Shown here: positions 43,950-52,216 of the stretch, in pieces | Numbering within the stretch: the stretch's first letter is position 1 | Layout of the letters: each line of letters begins with the position of its first letter | Source of the DNA: Deltaproteobacteria bacterium | GTDB lineage: Bacteria > Bdellovibrionota > Bdellovibrionia > Bdellovibrionales > JAMPXM01 | Assembly: GCA_017302795.1 (NCBI GenBank) | Contig: JAFLCB010000017.1 | Coordinates: 1-54,608, forward strand | Direction: 5' to 3' | DNA: 54,608 bases | Made by a program: the position numbers and the translations under genes | The notes under the pieces: generated by a model | Database searches by the model: none | What the model was told of the DNA's origin: nothing | The model's input: the letters and a program-made list of their open reading frames with translations, nothing else

Positions 43950-45191
43950 ATGAACTCATTGAAATTCCGATACTCTTTACTGTCGCTTTTCGCATTTGGT
44001 GCAATGGCCTTCTCGTCCGCGACTCACGCCAAAATCGAAGCTCTATTTCACCCGCACGACCCCACCCTCGAGAAAATCGCGACTTGGATTGATGAGGCTA
44101 CGCAGCACGTGGATATTGCCATGTACAACATGGACACGACGGATGGTTCTCCAGTGATCAAGACATTGAAGTCAGAGGCCGTTCGCACGCGAATCGAAAG
44201 TGGTGCACTTCAAATTCGAGTGGTGTTTGAAGGTTATGGAACTGACGAGGAAAACGCAGTCAAGATGAACGCACTCGAAGAATTGGGACTCGATGTCAGA
44301 TATCTCGGGCGAAGCGTAAAAGTGCACCACAAATTTGCCGCCATCGACACCGGACTGGAGAATGAGCGAGTGATTTCGGGAAGTGCAAACTGGTCTTTAA
44401 GTTCTTACCGCAACTACAATGAAAACATTTTGTTCTTTGACCGCGAGGCTGAGGCGAGCGATCGTTTTCAAGCTGAATTCAATTTGCTCTGGGAAAACGC
44501 TAAGCTATTTGGCGAAGACCTTGGGCTATCGGACCGAGAAGCAGGATCTCGCGATGAAACGGGATTGGATATCCACTTTAATACTCCTCGCCGTTTGAAG
44601 GTCGACCGCAATCACCCACTTCTAACAGATCAAATCGTGCGTTCTATTGGCAGTGCTACTTCGACAATCGATATAGCATCGACGCGAGTCAGGCTGATTC
44701 CGATTTTAGAAGCCATTTCAGCGGCAGCTGACCGCGGGGTTAAGATCCGCATCGTCCTTAGCCAAGATGATTTCCGCGATCTTTCGAAGCGAGCTGGCTT
44801 TTTGGAAAAACCCGGAATCGAGCTTCGCGTTAAATTCTACAATCTCAAACCAGGCGAGTTCCTGACTCATCAAATGCACAATAAATTTTTGGTTGTGGAC
44901 GGCGAAAGTGTAATGACCGGTTCATTCAACTGGTCAGAATCGGCCGAAAAAAATCACATCGAAAACTTGGTTGAGTTCAACGGGCGCCTTGGTAAAGAAA
45001 TGGCGGAGGCCTACACAACCGAATTTGAATCGATTTGGGAAATGGGGCGCGACAAACTTTCAAACCTCAAGGCTCGATTGGCAGGAATGAAACGCGCTGG
45101 CCAAATACCAAAATGTGCCTTTGCTCCTACAACCATGGAGCTTCCAGAAATCAGGTCGCTATTGCGCGCCCATCGTACATGTGAAATGTAG
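43950..45191 (+). CDS. Exported phospholipase D-superfamily protein
   Basis: A 413-residue protein with a signal peptide (residues 1-27, cleavage after THA). It has two HKD motifs: HHKFAAIDTG followed by SGSANWS near 130-155, and MHNKFLVVDG followed by TGSFNWS near 310-330. The two-HKD layout with SGS/TGS-NWS is typical of PLD-type nucleases and phosphodiesterases rather than eukaryotic-type phospholipases. An exported hydrolase of nucleic acid or phospholipid is the likely role. It stands alone. Confidence 0.9.
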   Translation: MNSLKFRYSLLSLFAFGAMAFSSATHAKIEALFHPHDPTLEKIATWIDEATQHVDIAMYNMDTTDGSPVIKTLKSEAVRTRIESGALQIRVVFEGYGTDEENAVKMNALEELGLDVRYLGRSVKVHHKFAAIDTGLENERVISGSANWSLSSYRNYNENILFFDREAEASDRFQAEFNLLWENAKLFGEDLGLSDREAGSRDETGLDIHFNTPRRLKVDRNHPLLTDQIVRSIGSATSTIDIASTRVRLIPILEAISAAADRGVKIRIVLSQDDFRDLSKRAGFLEKPGIELRVKFYNLKPGEFLTHQMHNKFLVVDGESVMTGSFNWSESAEKNHIENLVEFNGRLGKEMAEAYTTEFESIWEMGRDKLSNLKARLAGMKRAGQIPKCAFAPTTMELPEIRSLLRAHRTCEM

Positions 45192-45289
45192 TCAGACTTA
45201 GTCGTATCTACGATGATGCCTGCGTGATTTCCGGTGTAAAAGTAATTATCCAGGTCAGAATGCTGTTCCTTTCCAGGTACCAAGGTCGG

Positions 45290-45314
45290 GGAAAAATGAG
45301 AATTTTTTTCCCAT
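45290..45314 (+). terminator. A/T-rich hairpin downstream of the PLD-family gene
   Basis: GGGAAAAA pairs with TTTTTCCC around a 6-8-base loop, about 100 bases after the stop. It has an A/T-rich stem and only a short T tract, so it is a weak terminator candidate in the 203-base gap before the receiver-like gene. Nothing else was recognised in that gap. Confidence 0.35.
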
Positions 45315-45394
45315 AGATTTCATCTCCATCTAGTTTTCGATTTCCTCACAATCGATAGCTGCCGACTTAGTGTTATTGGAAATACACTTTTCCC

Positions 45395-46126
45395 GTGGCT
45401 ATCGAAGTTCTGCTACTTAGCAATGACCTGACACTGGCAAAAAATCTAAGCGCTGCCTCAAAGCATTGCATAGACCATATCTCGGTTCACCCTTGCACGA
45501 CCTTGGTTCGATTTCGCGAACTCAAACAGAAGATCGAATTCGAATTCTTAATCTTCGATGAGTCATTTCATTCGCCAGAACTCGAAATTATTCTTACTGC
45601 CGAAAAACATCGCAACCGAGAAGGCAAGGGGGCCGCTTCACTGTTGATTTCCTCAACAATCGAAAATGGCAAAGTTTACGAAATGCTTGAGGCGGGATAC
45701 ACCGACGTGATTCTTAAGCCAGTCGATTTGTCGATCCTCTTACATAAAGTCGATATGTATCGACCGAACAAAAAAACCTTAAAAGAGGACCTTCTTTTCA
45801 GAATGGAAGTCGATGGGGACGTCGGCCTCATGTTAAACGCCAAAGTCGTTCAGGCTTCTGAATTCGGAGCCATTCTTCGTTCAGATATGATTCTTGCGAA
45901 AAACGAAATTGTTTCTATCAACCCTCGGATGTTCGACGCCGACGGCCATTACGAGGGCGAAGACTGTCTCGCCAGAGTGATTGCTTCTTCACCCTCGAGG
46001 GTTGCAAAAAAGTTTGATAGTCAGGTGACTTTTGTAGCGCCAAGCCCCAAATTCATGACCGCGATGAGGCTATGGATGCGTGGGCAATATGTAGTCTCAA
46101 CAAGCAGCAAGGCAAGAGGCAAATGA
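45395..46126 (+). CDS. Receiver-like domain with C-terminal PilZ-like region
   Basis: A 243-residue protein. Residues 1-125 fold like a response-regulator receiver: EVLLLSND at the first strand, FLIFDES carrying the probable phosphoacceptor Asp, and ILKPVDL with the conserved Lys-Pro. The second acidic pair at the N-terminus is weakened (LSND). Residues 135-235 resemble a degenerate PilZ domain (VVQASEFGAIL, cyclic-di-GMP-binding type), though the Arg motif is not clear. GTG 45395 is the start. It is coupled to the hemerythrin gene by an ATGA overlap. Confidence 0.6.
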   Translation: MAIEVLLLSNDLTLAKNLSAASKHCIDHISVHPCTTLVRFRELKQKIEFEFLIFDESFHSPELEIILTAEKHRNREGKGAASLLISSTIENGKVYEMLEAGYTDVILKPVDLSILLHKVDMYRPNKKTLKEDLLFRMEVDGDVGLMLNAKVVQASEFGAILRSDMILAKNEIVSINPRMFDADGHYEGEDCLARVIASSPSRVAKKFDSQVTFVAPSPKFMTAMRLWMRGQYVVSTSSKARGK

Positions 46127-46518
46127 AACACAAATATGCGCTTGGTATTAAAGAGATGGATACTCAGCACGAGAAAATCCTGGAGCTCGCTCATCAAGCG
46201 CAAGACTCGACGCTTGAGGAAATCGACATGCAGAAATTAATTGTCGATCTCGTTAATTACGCGAAGTTTCACCTCGAGGAAGAAGAAGCTCTTCTTCGCA
46301 GCCACCGCCAGTTTGAATTTCTTGAAGAACACATCAAACTTCATGACGTGTTTCGCGAACACTCGATGGACATCTATCACCGGTTTCGCGCCGCCGAAAC
46401 AGAGGACGAGCGGCGAGCTCTTCTTCACAGAGTCGCAGCTTTTTGCGAAAGCTGGCTTCGCAATCATATCGATATTGAGGACCGCAAATACGTAACTTTG
46501 GTGAATGAGGGTCCCTAG
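46123..46518 (+). CDS. Bacteriohemerythrin
   Basis: A 131-residue four-helix protein with di-iron ligands in the canonical order: DTQHEKIL, KFHLEEEE, EHIKLHD and RNHIDIED. Such proteins bind O2 reversibly and act as O2 carriers or sensors, often tied to motility or chemotaxis. The start is ATG 46123, overlapping the receiver-like stop by 4 bases. The pairing suggests O2 signalling into the receiver-like/PilZ-like partner. Confidence 0.9.
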   Translation: MKHKYALGIKEMDTQHEKILELAHQAQDSTLEEIDMQKLIVDLVNYAKFHLEEEEALLRSHRQFEFLEEHIKLHDVFREHSMDIYHRFRAAETEDERRALLHRVAAFCESWLRNHIDIEDRKYVTLVNEGP

Positions 46519-46623
46519 ACTGTCGAACTTTTTTCTACTTGTCCCAGTATAATCGCGATGGCCCGCGCGAGTGACAAATCAAGGCATCTATACAAGCGCG
46601 GCTTACCTAGGTAAAATCAAGGT

Positions 46624-47055
46624 ATGAAACGGCGTCGAATCCACACATTTCTTCTACTAGTTTTGTGGATAGGCTTTCTAGGTCTTTTCCAAAACTGTGC
46701 GCCGGTGAAGAGTTTGACCCCGGACGAAAACGTCATGAAGGATCTCGAAATCGCCATCGAGAAAACTGCGGGCGATTTGGAGACCCTCGCCGAATCAAAC
46801 CGCAGCTGCACGAACGATAGTCAATGCGTCGCGGTTGTCGTTGGATTTAAGGGGTGCGGCGGCCCAAGAGATTACACTTACACATCCTTGAACAACGATA
46901 TGGCTGCTGTCGATGCTCTGAGTGTTCAGCTTCAAAATCTCGAGCGCGATCACTGGAACCGTAGTGGCCAGGCATCGACCTGTGAACTAGTGCTTCCTCC
47001 GTCGCTGGCTTGCCAAGCGAGCCTTTGCCAGGTTGTGCCAAGCAATCTCTTCTGA
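46624..47055 (+). CDS. Small lipoprotein of unknown function
   Basis: A 143-residue protein with a basic n-region, hydrophobic residues 8-22, and FQNC as lipobox (Cys25). The mature part has five more Cys and a helical stretch. No family is recognised. It ends 37 bases before the tmRNA gene, with no clear terminator between, so it may contribute read-through transcription into ssrA. Confidence 0.65.
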   Translation: MKRRRIHTFLLLVLWIGFLGLFQNCAPVKSLTPDENVMKDLEIAIEKTAGDLETLAESNRSCTNDSQCVAVVVGFKGCGGPRDYTYTSLNNDMAAVDALSVQLQNLERDHWNRSGQASTCELVLPPSLACQASLCQVVPSNLF

Positions 47056-47092
47056 ATCGCCCGCGCCTGTGGTAATCTTCGATTGTTCTATT

Positions 47093-47441
47093 GGGGGCGT
47101 TCCGGTTTCGACGCGGGCGCTGAAGGCCAAGGAGCATGCCGGGGCGCCCGAGGTCCTCGTAAAAACGGGCAAACTGTAGTCGGCAACGATTACGCACTCG
47201 CAGCTTAATTGACTGCGCATGAGACCAGGAAGCGGTTGCGGTCCTGAATCTCGTGTAACTTTAGCGACCTAGGTGCACACATGTTTTCTCCAGGTGTGCG
47301 CACTTAAAAACTCTGGGGGAGGGATACGTGTGAGTTTGTCGATGGACGCTCGCATATCGCCCTTAAAACATCGACTAAGCATGTAGTCGCCTTGGTTCTG
47401 ATCGCTCACGGACGGGGGTTCGACTCCCCCCGCCTCCACCA
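47093..47441 (+). ncRNA. ssrA: tmRNA (transfer-messenger RNA)
   Basis: A 349-base tmRNA. GGGGGCG at the 5' end pairs with CGCCTCC before the encoded 3' ACCA (47438-47441), forming the tRNA-like acceptor stem. GGTTCGACTCC near 47417 is the T arm. The segment CTCGTAAAAAC then TGTAGTC precedes the resume codon, just as in E. coli tmRNA. The tag frame 47182-47208 reads Gly-Asn-Asp-Tyr-Ala-Leu-Ala-Ala-stop, ending in the degradation signal ALAA. It rescues stalled ribosomes together with SmpB. Its 3' end is a common target for integrases, and an integrase gene lies just downstream. Confidence 0.95.
47417..47441 (+). other. Probable attachment site (3' end of ssrA)
   Basis: The T arm and 3' acceptor end of ssrA are the preferred core for many tyrosine recombinases of integrative elements. 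The AT-rich element with an integrase starts immediately after. A matching direct repeat that would mark the far end was not found up to 54608, so the right end lies outside this window. Confidence 0.45.
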
Positions 47442-47475
47442 TTTACCTCTCATTTATAATTGAGATGAGCAATCG

Positions 47476-47507
47476 CCCCCAAGTTCAACGACTTGGGGGT
47501 TCTTTTT
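47476..47507 (+). terminator. Intrinsic terminator downstream of tmRNA
   Basis: CCCCCAAGT (47476-47484) pairs perfectly with ACTTGGGGG (47491-47499) around a 6-base loop, followed by TTCTTTTT. It ends the ssrA transcript. Because it lies beyond the encoded CCA, it may have been brought in by the integrated element. Confidence 0.9.
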
Positions 47508-47600
47508 AATAATTACTAATAATATTAATAAGTTGTATTACAAAAATTTCCGCCATCTCTATTCAAACCGCATCACATTCATTATTAAAAACCTCATGCC

Positions 47601-47658
47601 CGTTGCCCTGTCGTTGCCGTTTGGGCAACGGAGACTACATTTTAAGTAAATATGTAGT
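47601..47658. promoter_or_regulatory. Inverted repeats upstream of the XRE gene, possible operator sites
   Basis: Two inverted repeats stand in the 190-base region before the XRE gene. CGTTGCCC (47601-47608) pairs with GGGCAACG (47623-47630), and a related CGTTGCC lies inside the loop. ACTACAT (47634-47640) pairs with ATGTAGT (47652-47658). They are good candidates for binding sites of the XRE protein or the recombinase. Confidence 0.4.
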
Positions 47659-47701
47659 CATTTCAGTGGACAATCTAAAAAAATGATCCGATACGTTCGC
47701 T

Positions 47702-48052
47702 ATGAGCAAGCGAACGAACAAAGTTATCGTGAGTCCAGAGGGGCGAATTTTAAAAAGTTTGAGAGAGAAACACGGCCTTTCAATGAAACAAGCCGGACAA
47801 GCCCTTGGAGTCAGCGACTCCTACATTTCACAAATTGAAAATGGTCGTGCTGATTGTCCAAAGGGTGAAAGGTTAAAGCCTTATTTAGACCTCTACGGAA
47901 AAATTGGAGCGAAATACTTTTATGAGCTTTGCCGTAATTGGGAAAAGGAAAGCACGGACGAGGATTTCGTAAAAGACAATGTAGGCAAACTCTCCAAGGA
48001 CAATCAAAGCCTTATCAAAGCGATGATGGAAACGATGCTGGCGAAAAAATAA
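47702..48052 (+). CDS. XRE-family helix-turn-helix regulator
   Basis: A 116-residue protein with an XRE-type DNA-binding domain at residues 14-70 (GLSMKQAGQALGVSDSYISQIENG) and a helical C-terminal tail. The mature arrangement matches phage repressor-type regulators that control integrase expression. It lies directly upstream of the integrase gene on the same strand and probably governs the maintenance of the element. Confidence 0.9.
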   Translation: MSKRTNKVIVSPEGRILKSLREKHGLSMKQAGQALGVSDSYISQIENGRADCPKGERLKPYLDLYGKIGAKYFYELCRNWEKESTDEDFVKDNVGKLSKDNQSLIKAMMETMLAKK

Positions 48053-48148
48053 GACGATTGTCCTGTCGTCAAAAAATTCTCACTGAATTTACGAGGTTAA
48101 ACCTCAATTTTGCTTGGGTTTTTCACGATAAGAGACGAGCGAGGCACT

Positions 48149-49396
48149 ATGAGCGAAGAAAAAAAAGCACCACCCAAAAATGCGAAAATTGAACAGTGGA
48201 AGAAGAACACTGACGGTTGGGTAAAAGTTGAGGATGGAATTTTCAAACATCCCGATTTGAAAATTTATGATGTGCGAGTGTTTCGCAGAATTAAAGTTGA
48301 TAAAAACAAACCAGCCAAGCCAGTTTTCAAGCGAGCAAGAAATATTAACAGCGAGAGCCTTGCCCGTAAAAAGAAACACGAACTCCAAGAAGAATTGGCT
48401 CTCCTCGCATTGAAACACGAGGGTAAGGACATTACTTGGGAAATTGCGTGTGAGGAATATTTCGCAAGATTAGAGAACCGATACAAGGACGAGAAAATTA
48501 CTTTCAACACGATGGACAGCACCATTAGCACTCTAAAGAAACACACCACCGTTTGGAATGAATTATGGTTGAGCGATTTCACCAGTGAACAAATAGAAAA
48601 TTTCATTAACAGCGATGAGCTGAAAAAAAATGAAAACGAAAGACCCAAAGCCCCTACAAGAGTGAATATTCTCAAATACATTCGTGGTGTTTTTAAATAT
48701 ATGTTGGACAAGGGTCGCATTAAACACAATCCCGCAACGGGGATTTACATTCGCGGAAAGAAAAAAATAAATTACCCACCCGTGATGACCCACAATGAAA
48801 TGATTGGCCTCATTGAGTATGTTAAAAATCTTAATCAAAAATGGGCAAAGGATTGGGCAAAGGTTTACACCGTCGCATATTTAACTGGGGCAAGGTCTGG
48901 CGAATTGTATTCGCTCCTATGGGATGATGTTAAGTGGGAGTCAAAGACAATTCAAATTACCAAGAACTATGATTGGAAAACAGAAACCCACAAAAAAATC
49001 ACCAAGGGTAAGCAAGACCGAACAGTTCCAATGAACCCAGAGTTAATGGAATACCTGTTGGAGTTTCGTGGGCACAATCACGAATTTGTCCTGCCTCGTA
49101 TTCCAGACTGGCAAAATGGTCGTGCCGCAGAAATAATTAAAGCCTTTCAAAAAGGTGCGAATGTTAGAGAAACAAAATTTCACGGTATCCGTGGAACATT
49201 CATCACCAATCTTTTGTTGTCTGGTGTGCCCGTTGTAAAAGTTCAAACTATGTGCGGGCACGAAGATTTAAAGACAACCCTCTTATACTTGAGAATGGTT
49301 GGCGATGAAACAAAAGGTGCGACCGATGGTCTTTCGCTTAAATCCAAGCCCGACAATATTCACGACATCACCGAGGGGAAAAAGAAAACTTCGTAG
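48149..49396 (+). CDS. Tyrosine recombinase (phage-type integrase)
   Basis: A 415-residue integrase. The core-binding SAM-like domain covers about 110-200. The catalytic domain has the complete set: Arg in TGARSGEL, His-x-x-Arg in HGIRG, His in GHED and the nucleophilic Tyr in LLYLRM. The N-terminal region is a basic arm-binding domain. ATG 48149 is chosen with GAGCGAGG upstream; a frame start at 48110 has none. Location beside ssrA suggests that it mediated the insertion. Confidence 0.93.
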   Translation: MSEEKKAPPKNAKIEQWKKNTDGWVKVEDGIFKHPDLKIYDVRVFRRIKVDKNKPAKPVFKRARNINSESLARKKKHELQEELALLALKHEGKDITWEIACEEYFARLENRYKDEKITFNTMDSTISTLKKHTTVWNELWLSDFTSEQIENFINSDELKKNENERPKAPTRVNILKYIRGVFKYMLDKGRIKHNPATGIYIRGKKKINYPPVMTHNEMIGLIEYVKNLNQKWAKDWAKVYTVAYLTGARSGELYSLLWDDVKWESKTIQITKNYDWKTETHKKITKGKQDRTVPMNPELMEYLLEFRGHNHEFVLPRIPDWQNGRAAEIIKAFQKGANVRETKFHGIRGTFITNLLLSGVPVVKVQTMCGHEDLKTTLLYLRMVGDETKGATDGLSLKSKPDNIHDITEGKKKTS

Positions 49397-49541
49397 AATA
49401 ATACGGTGTGTTTTTAGCAAGAGATTCGTGAAAGCGAATATTGTTTTCGCTGCGATAGGTTGTGAATCCAGCTATTGGTCATAGAATTGACGCGATTTCT
49501 GGTCTCAATTTAATTCACTAAAATGCCGAACAGCAACCAGG

Positions 49542-50984
49542 ATGAATATCAAGGCACTCGTGTATCTATCATTATTATTCGGTTCTGCGGTTCACGCACA
49601 AACCAAGTATCTACTTATAGATGGTGGTGCCTCTAAGTCTTCTAACTATTCTCGCTACTATAATTCTGTTTTGACAGGCTACGAAGTACTAAAGGGTAAA
49701 GGGAAACAAGTGTCGGTAATCGCCAAGGACGGAAAATGGACTATGGCGAGCCTGGACGAAGTATCAAGCGGTCAGCAGGCAAATATTCAGTCGGGCAAGT
49801 TAGTTTATCCAGCAATTTCCAGTCCTGCGAGAGATTTAAACGATATTAGAAAAGCTCTCTCGTCATACAAAGATGGCGATACTCTGTATCTTCACTTTAC
49901 CAGTCACGGAGGTGGACCAAGTAAGCCTGGACACCCAGAATCATCAACCTTAAGTCTTTTTGGAAATGATGTTAGCTATGAAGACTTGGCAGGTGTTCTT
50001 AAGGAATTTCCAAATTTAAAGTTTAAAATTTACTCTGGAGTTTGCTACGGCGGAGGGATTCACCATTTAGCAAGAAGCCTAAAGAATGTTTGTTCTTCTT
50101 CAGCTGTCCCTTATTTCACACAAAGCTATAGTGGTAGCCCTCAAATGAACGTTTTTGAGTTTGAGTTTTGGAAATCTATAAAAAGCAATAATCGTCCAAG
50201 CCTCGCCAGTGCTTCGTTAGATTCTTTTGAAAAGGATATAGCAAACATTGACCTCGGAAGCTTATCCAGTTTTGACTATGTGGATTTCGTTCTTAAGAAA
50301 GGCCCCTATGGAAAGACCTACGACGAGCTTCCTTCAGTAAGAGTGAACGCAAACTCAATTCCAAGAGACCCGAAGGACCCTCCTCTCTGGGCGGAAGGTA
50401 TGCTAAAAATCGCACAACCAAATGGTTATCGTTCAATATCTTCTACAGTTAAAACAACGGCCCAAATTGTAGACTGTAATACAGGAAGTTGTTGTGCATC
50501 AACAGCCATTAGTAACGACATTACAAGACTGAAGCGACTTTCCGAGACACTGAATGAGGTAGTCCAGCAGTCGGCAATTCAAGATTTAAGAACAAAGGCT
50601 GAGCGTCAACCCGCCGAAGTCCGAACAATTTTTCATAATGTCATTGATGATATGAAAAAAAATGGTCAAAAATACCTTCAAATCTCAAATCAGTATCAGC
50701 AGAAATACAAAGAACTGGTTGGTCGTTGGAACGCCCACAAAGAAAAATTTAAAGATAGCTGGGGCATTACGAAGTGGTGGTATGGAGAGGGTGAAGAGCG
50801 GGCAAAAATACAAAAAGAATTTGATGTTTTGAAGGCAAATGCTCAAAGAGACTTAAAACAGTACTCTTTTGACCATCAAATGCTTGAGCGATTGGACAGA
50901 CTGGACGAGTTTAATAAAAAAGCGACACCGAAGCAGAAGGAAAAATTTGTTCAGCTCCTTCAGTGTGAATGGGAGCCGATATGA
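49542..50984 (+). CDS. Secreted caspase/legumain-like cysteine protease
   Basis: A 480-residue protein with a signal peptide (residues 1-19, cleavage after VHA). The catalytic dyad of clan CD peptidases is visible: H122 in LHFTSHGGG and C168 in IYSGVCYGG, each preceded by a hydrophobic strand as in caspases, legumains and metacaspases. Residues 330-460 form a helical, charged C-terminal region. Bacterial exported members are rare and mostly uncharacterised. The gene is coupled by ATGA to the next, small secreted protein, and both are in the integrated AT-rich element. Confidence 0.7.
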   Translation: MNIKALVYLSLLFGSAVHAQTKYLLIDGGASKSSNYSRYYNSVLTGYEVLKGKGKQVSVIAKDGKWTMASLDEVSSGQQANIQSGKLVYPAISSPARDLNDIRKALSSYKDGDTLYLHFTSHGGGPSKPGHPESSTLSLFGNDVSYEDLAGVLKEFPNLKFKIYSGVCYGGGIHHLARSLKNVCSSSAVPYFTQSYSGSPQMNVFEFEFWKSIKSNNRPSLASASLDSFEKDIANIDLGSLSSFDYVDFVLKKGPYGKTYDELPSVRVNANSIPRDPKDPPLWAEGMLKIAQPNGYRSISSTVKTTAQIVDCNTGSCCASTAISNDITRLKRLSETLNEVVQQSAIQDLRTKAERQPAEVRTIFHNVIDDMKKNGQKYLQISNQYQQKYKELVGRWNAHKEKFKDSWGITKWWYGEGEERAKIQKEFDVLKANAQRDLKQYSFDHQMLERLDRLDEFNKKATPKQKEKFVQLLQCEWEPI

Positions 50985-51442
50985 AAAAACTATTCCTCTT
51001 TTTGTTATTCTTGATGCCTCTTATAAGCGAAGCCCGTCTTATTAATAAGTGCGGAACATATTACGCCGAGGGATATTATACGGAGATTGAATCAAACCTC
51101 CATAGTCGGCAAAAGAAAAAAGTCATTCTTCTTGAAAGAGGAACAAACAGTGAAATCAAATTTTTTATTTCAAACAGCGACATTCAAAAATTAATACCCG
51201 ACACCCATATCGGTGTAAATTTCAAACTCAAGATTAACTTTGACTCATCTTGCTTCTATGCCTGTGAAGGTAAAATTGTAGAGGTAATTGAGCCGATAGA
51301 CCCATTTCAAGAACCAAAACCATTTCTCAATCCACGTCCGTCTCCAATCAATGGCACCGAAGTTAAGTGTAAACCAAATTCCTTTGAAGATGTTGAACGA
51401 GAACCAACCAGTGAGAAAGCAAACATTAAATTAAAAAAATAG
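50981..51442 (+). CDS. Small secreted protein coupled to the caspase-like protease
   Basis: A 153-residue protein with a signal peptide (KKLFLFLLFLMPLISEA, cleavage after EA near 18). The mature part has a beta-rich body with four Cys and a Pro/Glu-rich tail; no family is recognised. Its ATG overlaps the protease stop (ATGA). Translational coupling to a secreted protease suggests an inhibitor, immunity-type or activating partner, though this is inference from position only. Confidence 0.7.
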   Translation: MKKLFLFLLFLMPLISEARLINKCGTYYAEGYYTEIESNLHSRQKKKVILLERGTNSEIKFFISNSDIQKLIPDTHIGVNFKLKINFDSSCFYACEGKIVEVIEPIDPFQEPKPFLNPRPSPINGTEVKCKPNSFEDVEREPTSEKANIKLKK

Positions 51443-51496
51443 GAAATCCTAAAAATCTTCTGGAAAGCCTTCTTGCGTAACTTTCACTCCCGAAAA

Positions 51497-51804
51497 TTAT
51501 GGCCAATTTTTTGAGATGATTTCACTCACTGAGCTATAAAAGTGTTTCGGTGACTTTCTAAATGTAGTCCCACCAATTATACAAAATGCGAGATAAGCGG
51601 TATAATCCGCATCAATGCCATTTTTCTCACATTTATCTATAAATTTAGACAGTTCATCGGCAATAAATTTTTGTTCGTCTTCAAGTTTTTTTTGCTTTGT
51701 TTCAAAATTATTTTCATCAAAAATTATTTTATTTGCCAGTTCTTTGAGTTCCTTAATGTAATAGTGGTTGTTGTTAAAATTCTCCCACCCTACAAAGCCA
51801 CCAC
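51497..51804 (-). pseudogene. 3' half of an IS-interrupted gene
   Basis: An open frame of 101 codons plus stop, ending at TAA 51497-51499, with ordinary protein composition (for example KELKELANKIIFDENN). It has no start and begins at the IS boundary. Removing the IS joins it in frame with the 84 codons at 53036-53288, which have a normal start. The intact gene would encode about 186 residues. No family is recognised. Confidence 0.7.
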
Positions 51805-51870
51805 TGACCTAGCCGGGTAAACTTGGTCCAGAGGTTGTGATACAATCTGGGCCTGAAACGGAGAAGGTCC

Positions 51871-52149
51871 ATGCCCAAGAAACGGTACACGACAGAAGAA
51901 ATCATTCAGCATTTGCGCACAGCGGAGATCGAGCAATCCAAAGGCTTGAGCCAAGAAGAAGTCGCGAGAAAAGTTGGCGTGACGAAAGTGACTCTCGCTC
52001 GCTGGAAGAACGAATACGGCGGATTAAAAATCGATCAAGCCAGACGCCTGAAAGACCTTGAGGCAGAAAACAATCGCCTTAAGAAAATCGTCGCTGACCT
52101 TTCGATTGATAATTCAATTTTGAAAGAAGTGGCCAAGGGAAACTTCTAA
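51871..52149 (+). CDS. IS3-type transposase OrfA
   Basis: A 92-residue protein with a helix-turn-helix (GLSQEEVARKVGVTKVTLARW) and a C-terminal leucine-zipper-like helix (LEAENNRLKKIVADL) used for dimerisation. This is the usual OrfA of IS3 elements. It recognises the ends and regulates the OrfAB transposase. The end of its frame contains the slippery heptamer described below. Confidence 0.9.
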   Translation: MPKKRYTTEEIIQHLRTAEIEQSKGLSQEEVARKVGVTKVTLARWKNEYGGLKIDQARRLKDLEAENNRLKKIVADLSIDNSILKEVAKGNF

Positions 52150-52216
52150 GCCCTGCACGAAAACGTGAAGCGGTCGTACATGCGATTAAAACGCTTCATG
52201 TAAGCGAGCGCAGGGC
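52137..52216 (+). promoter_or_regulatory. Programmed -1 frameshift site with stimulatory structure
   Basis: GGGAAAC at 52137-52143 sits in phase as G GGA AAC, the classical X-XXY-YYZ slippery heptamer. Six bases later a nested structure begins: GCCCTGC (52150-52156) pairs with GCAGGGC (52210-52216) and encloses a 10-bp stem (52163-52172 with 52192-52201). OrfA's stop TAA 52147-52149 lies between. Slipping back one base continues into orfB. Confidence 0.75.
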
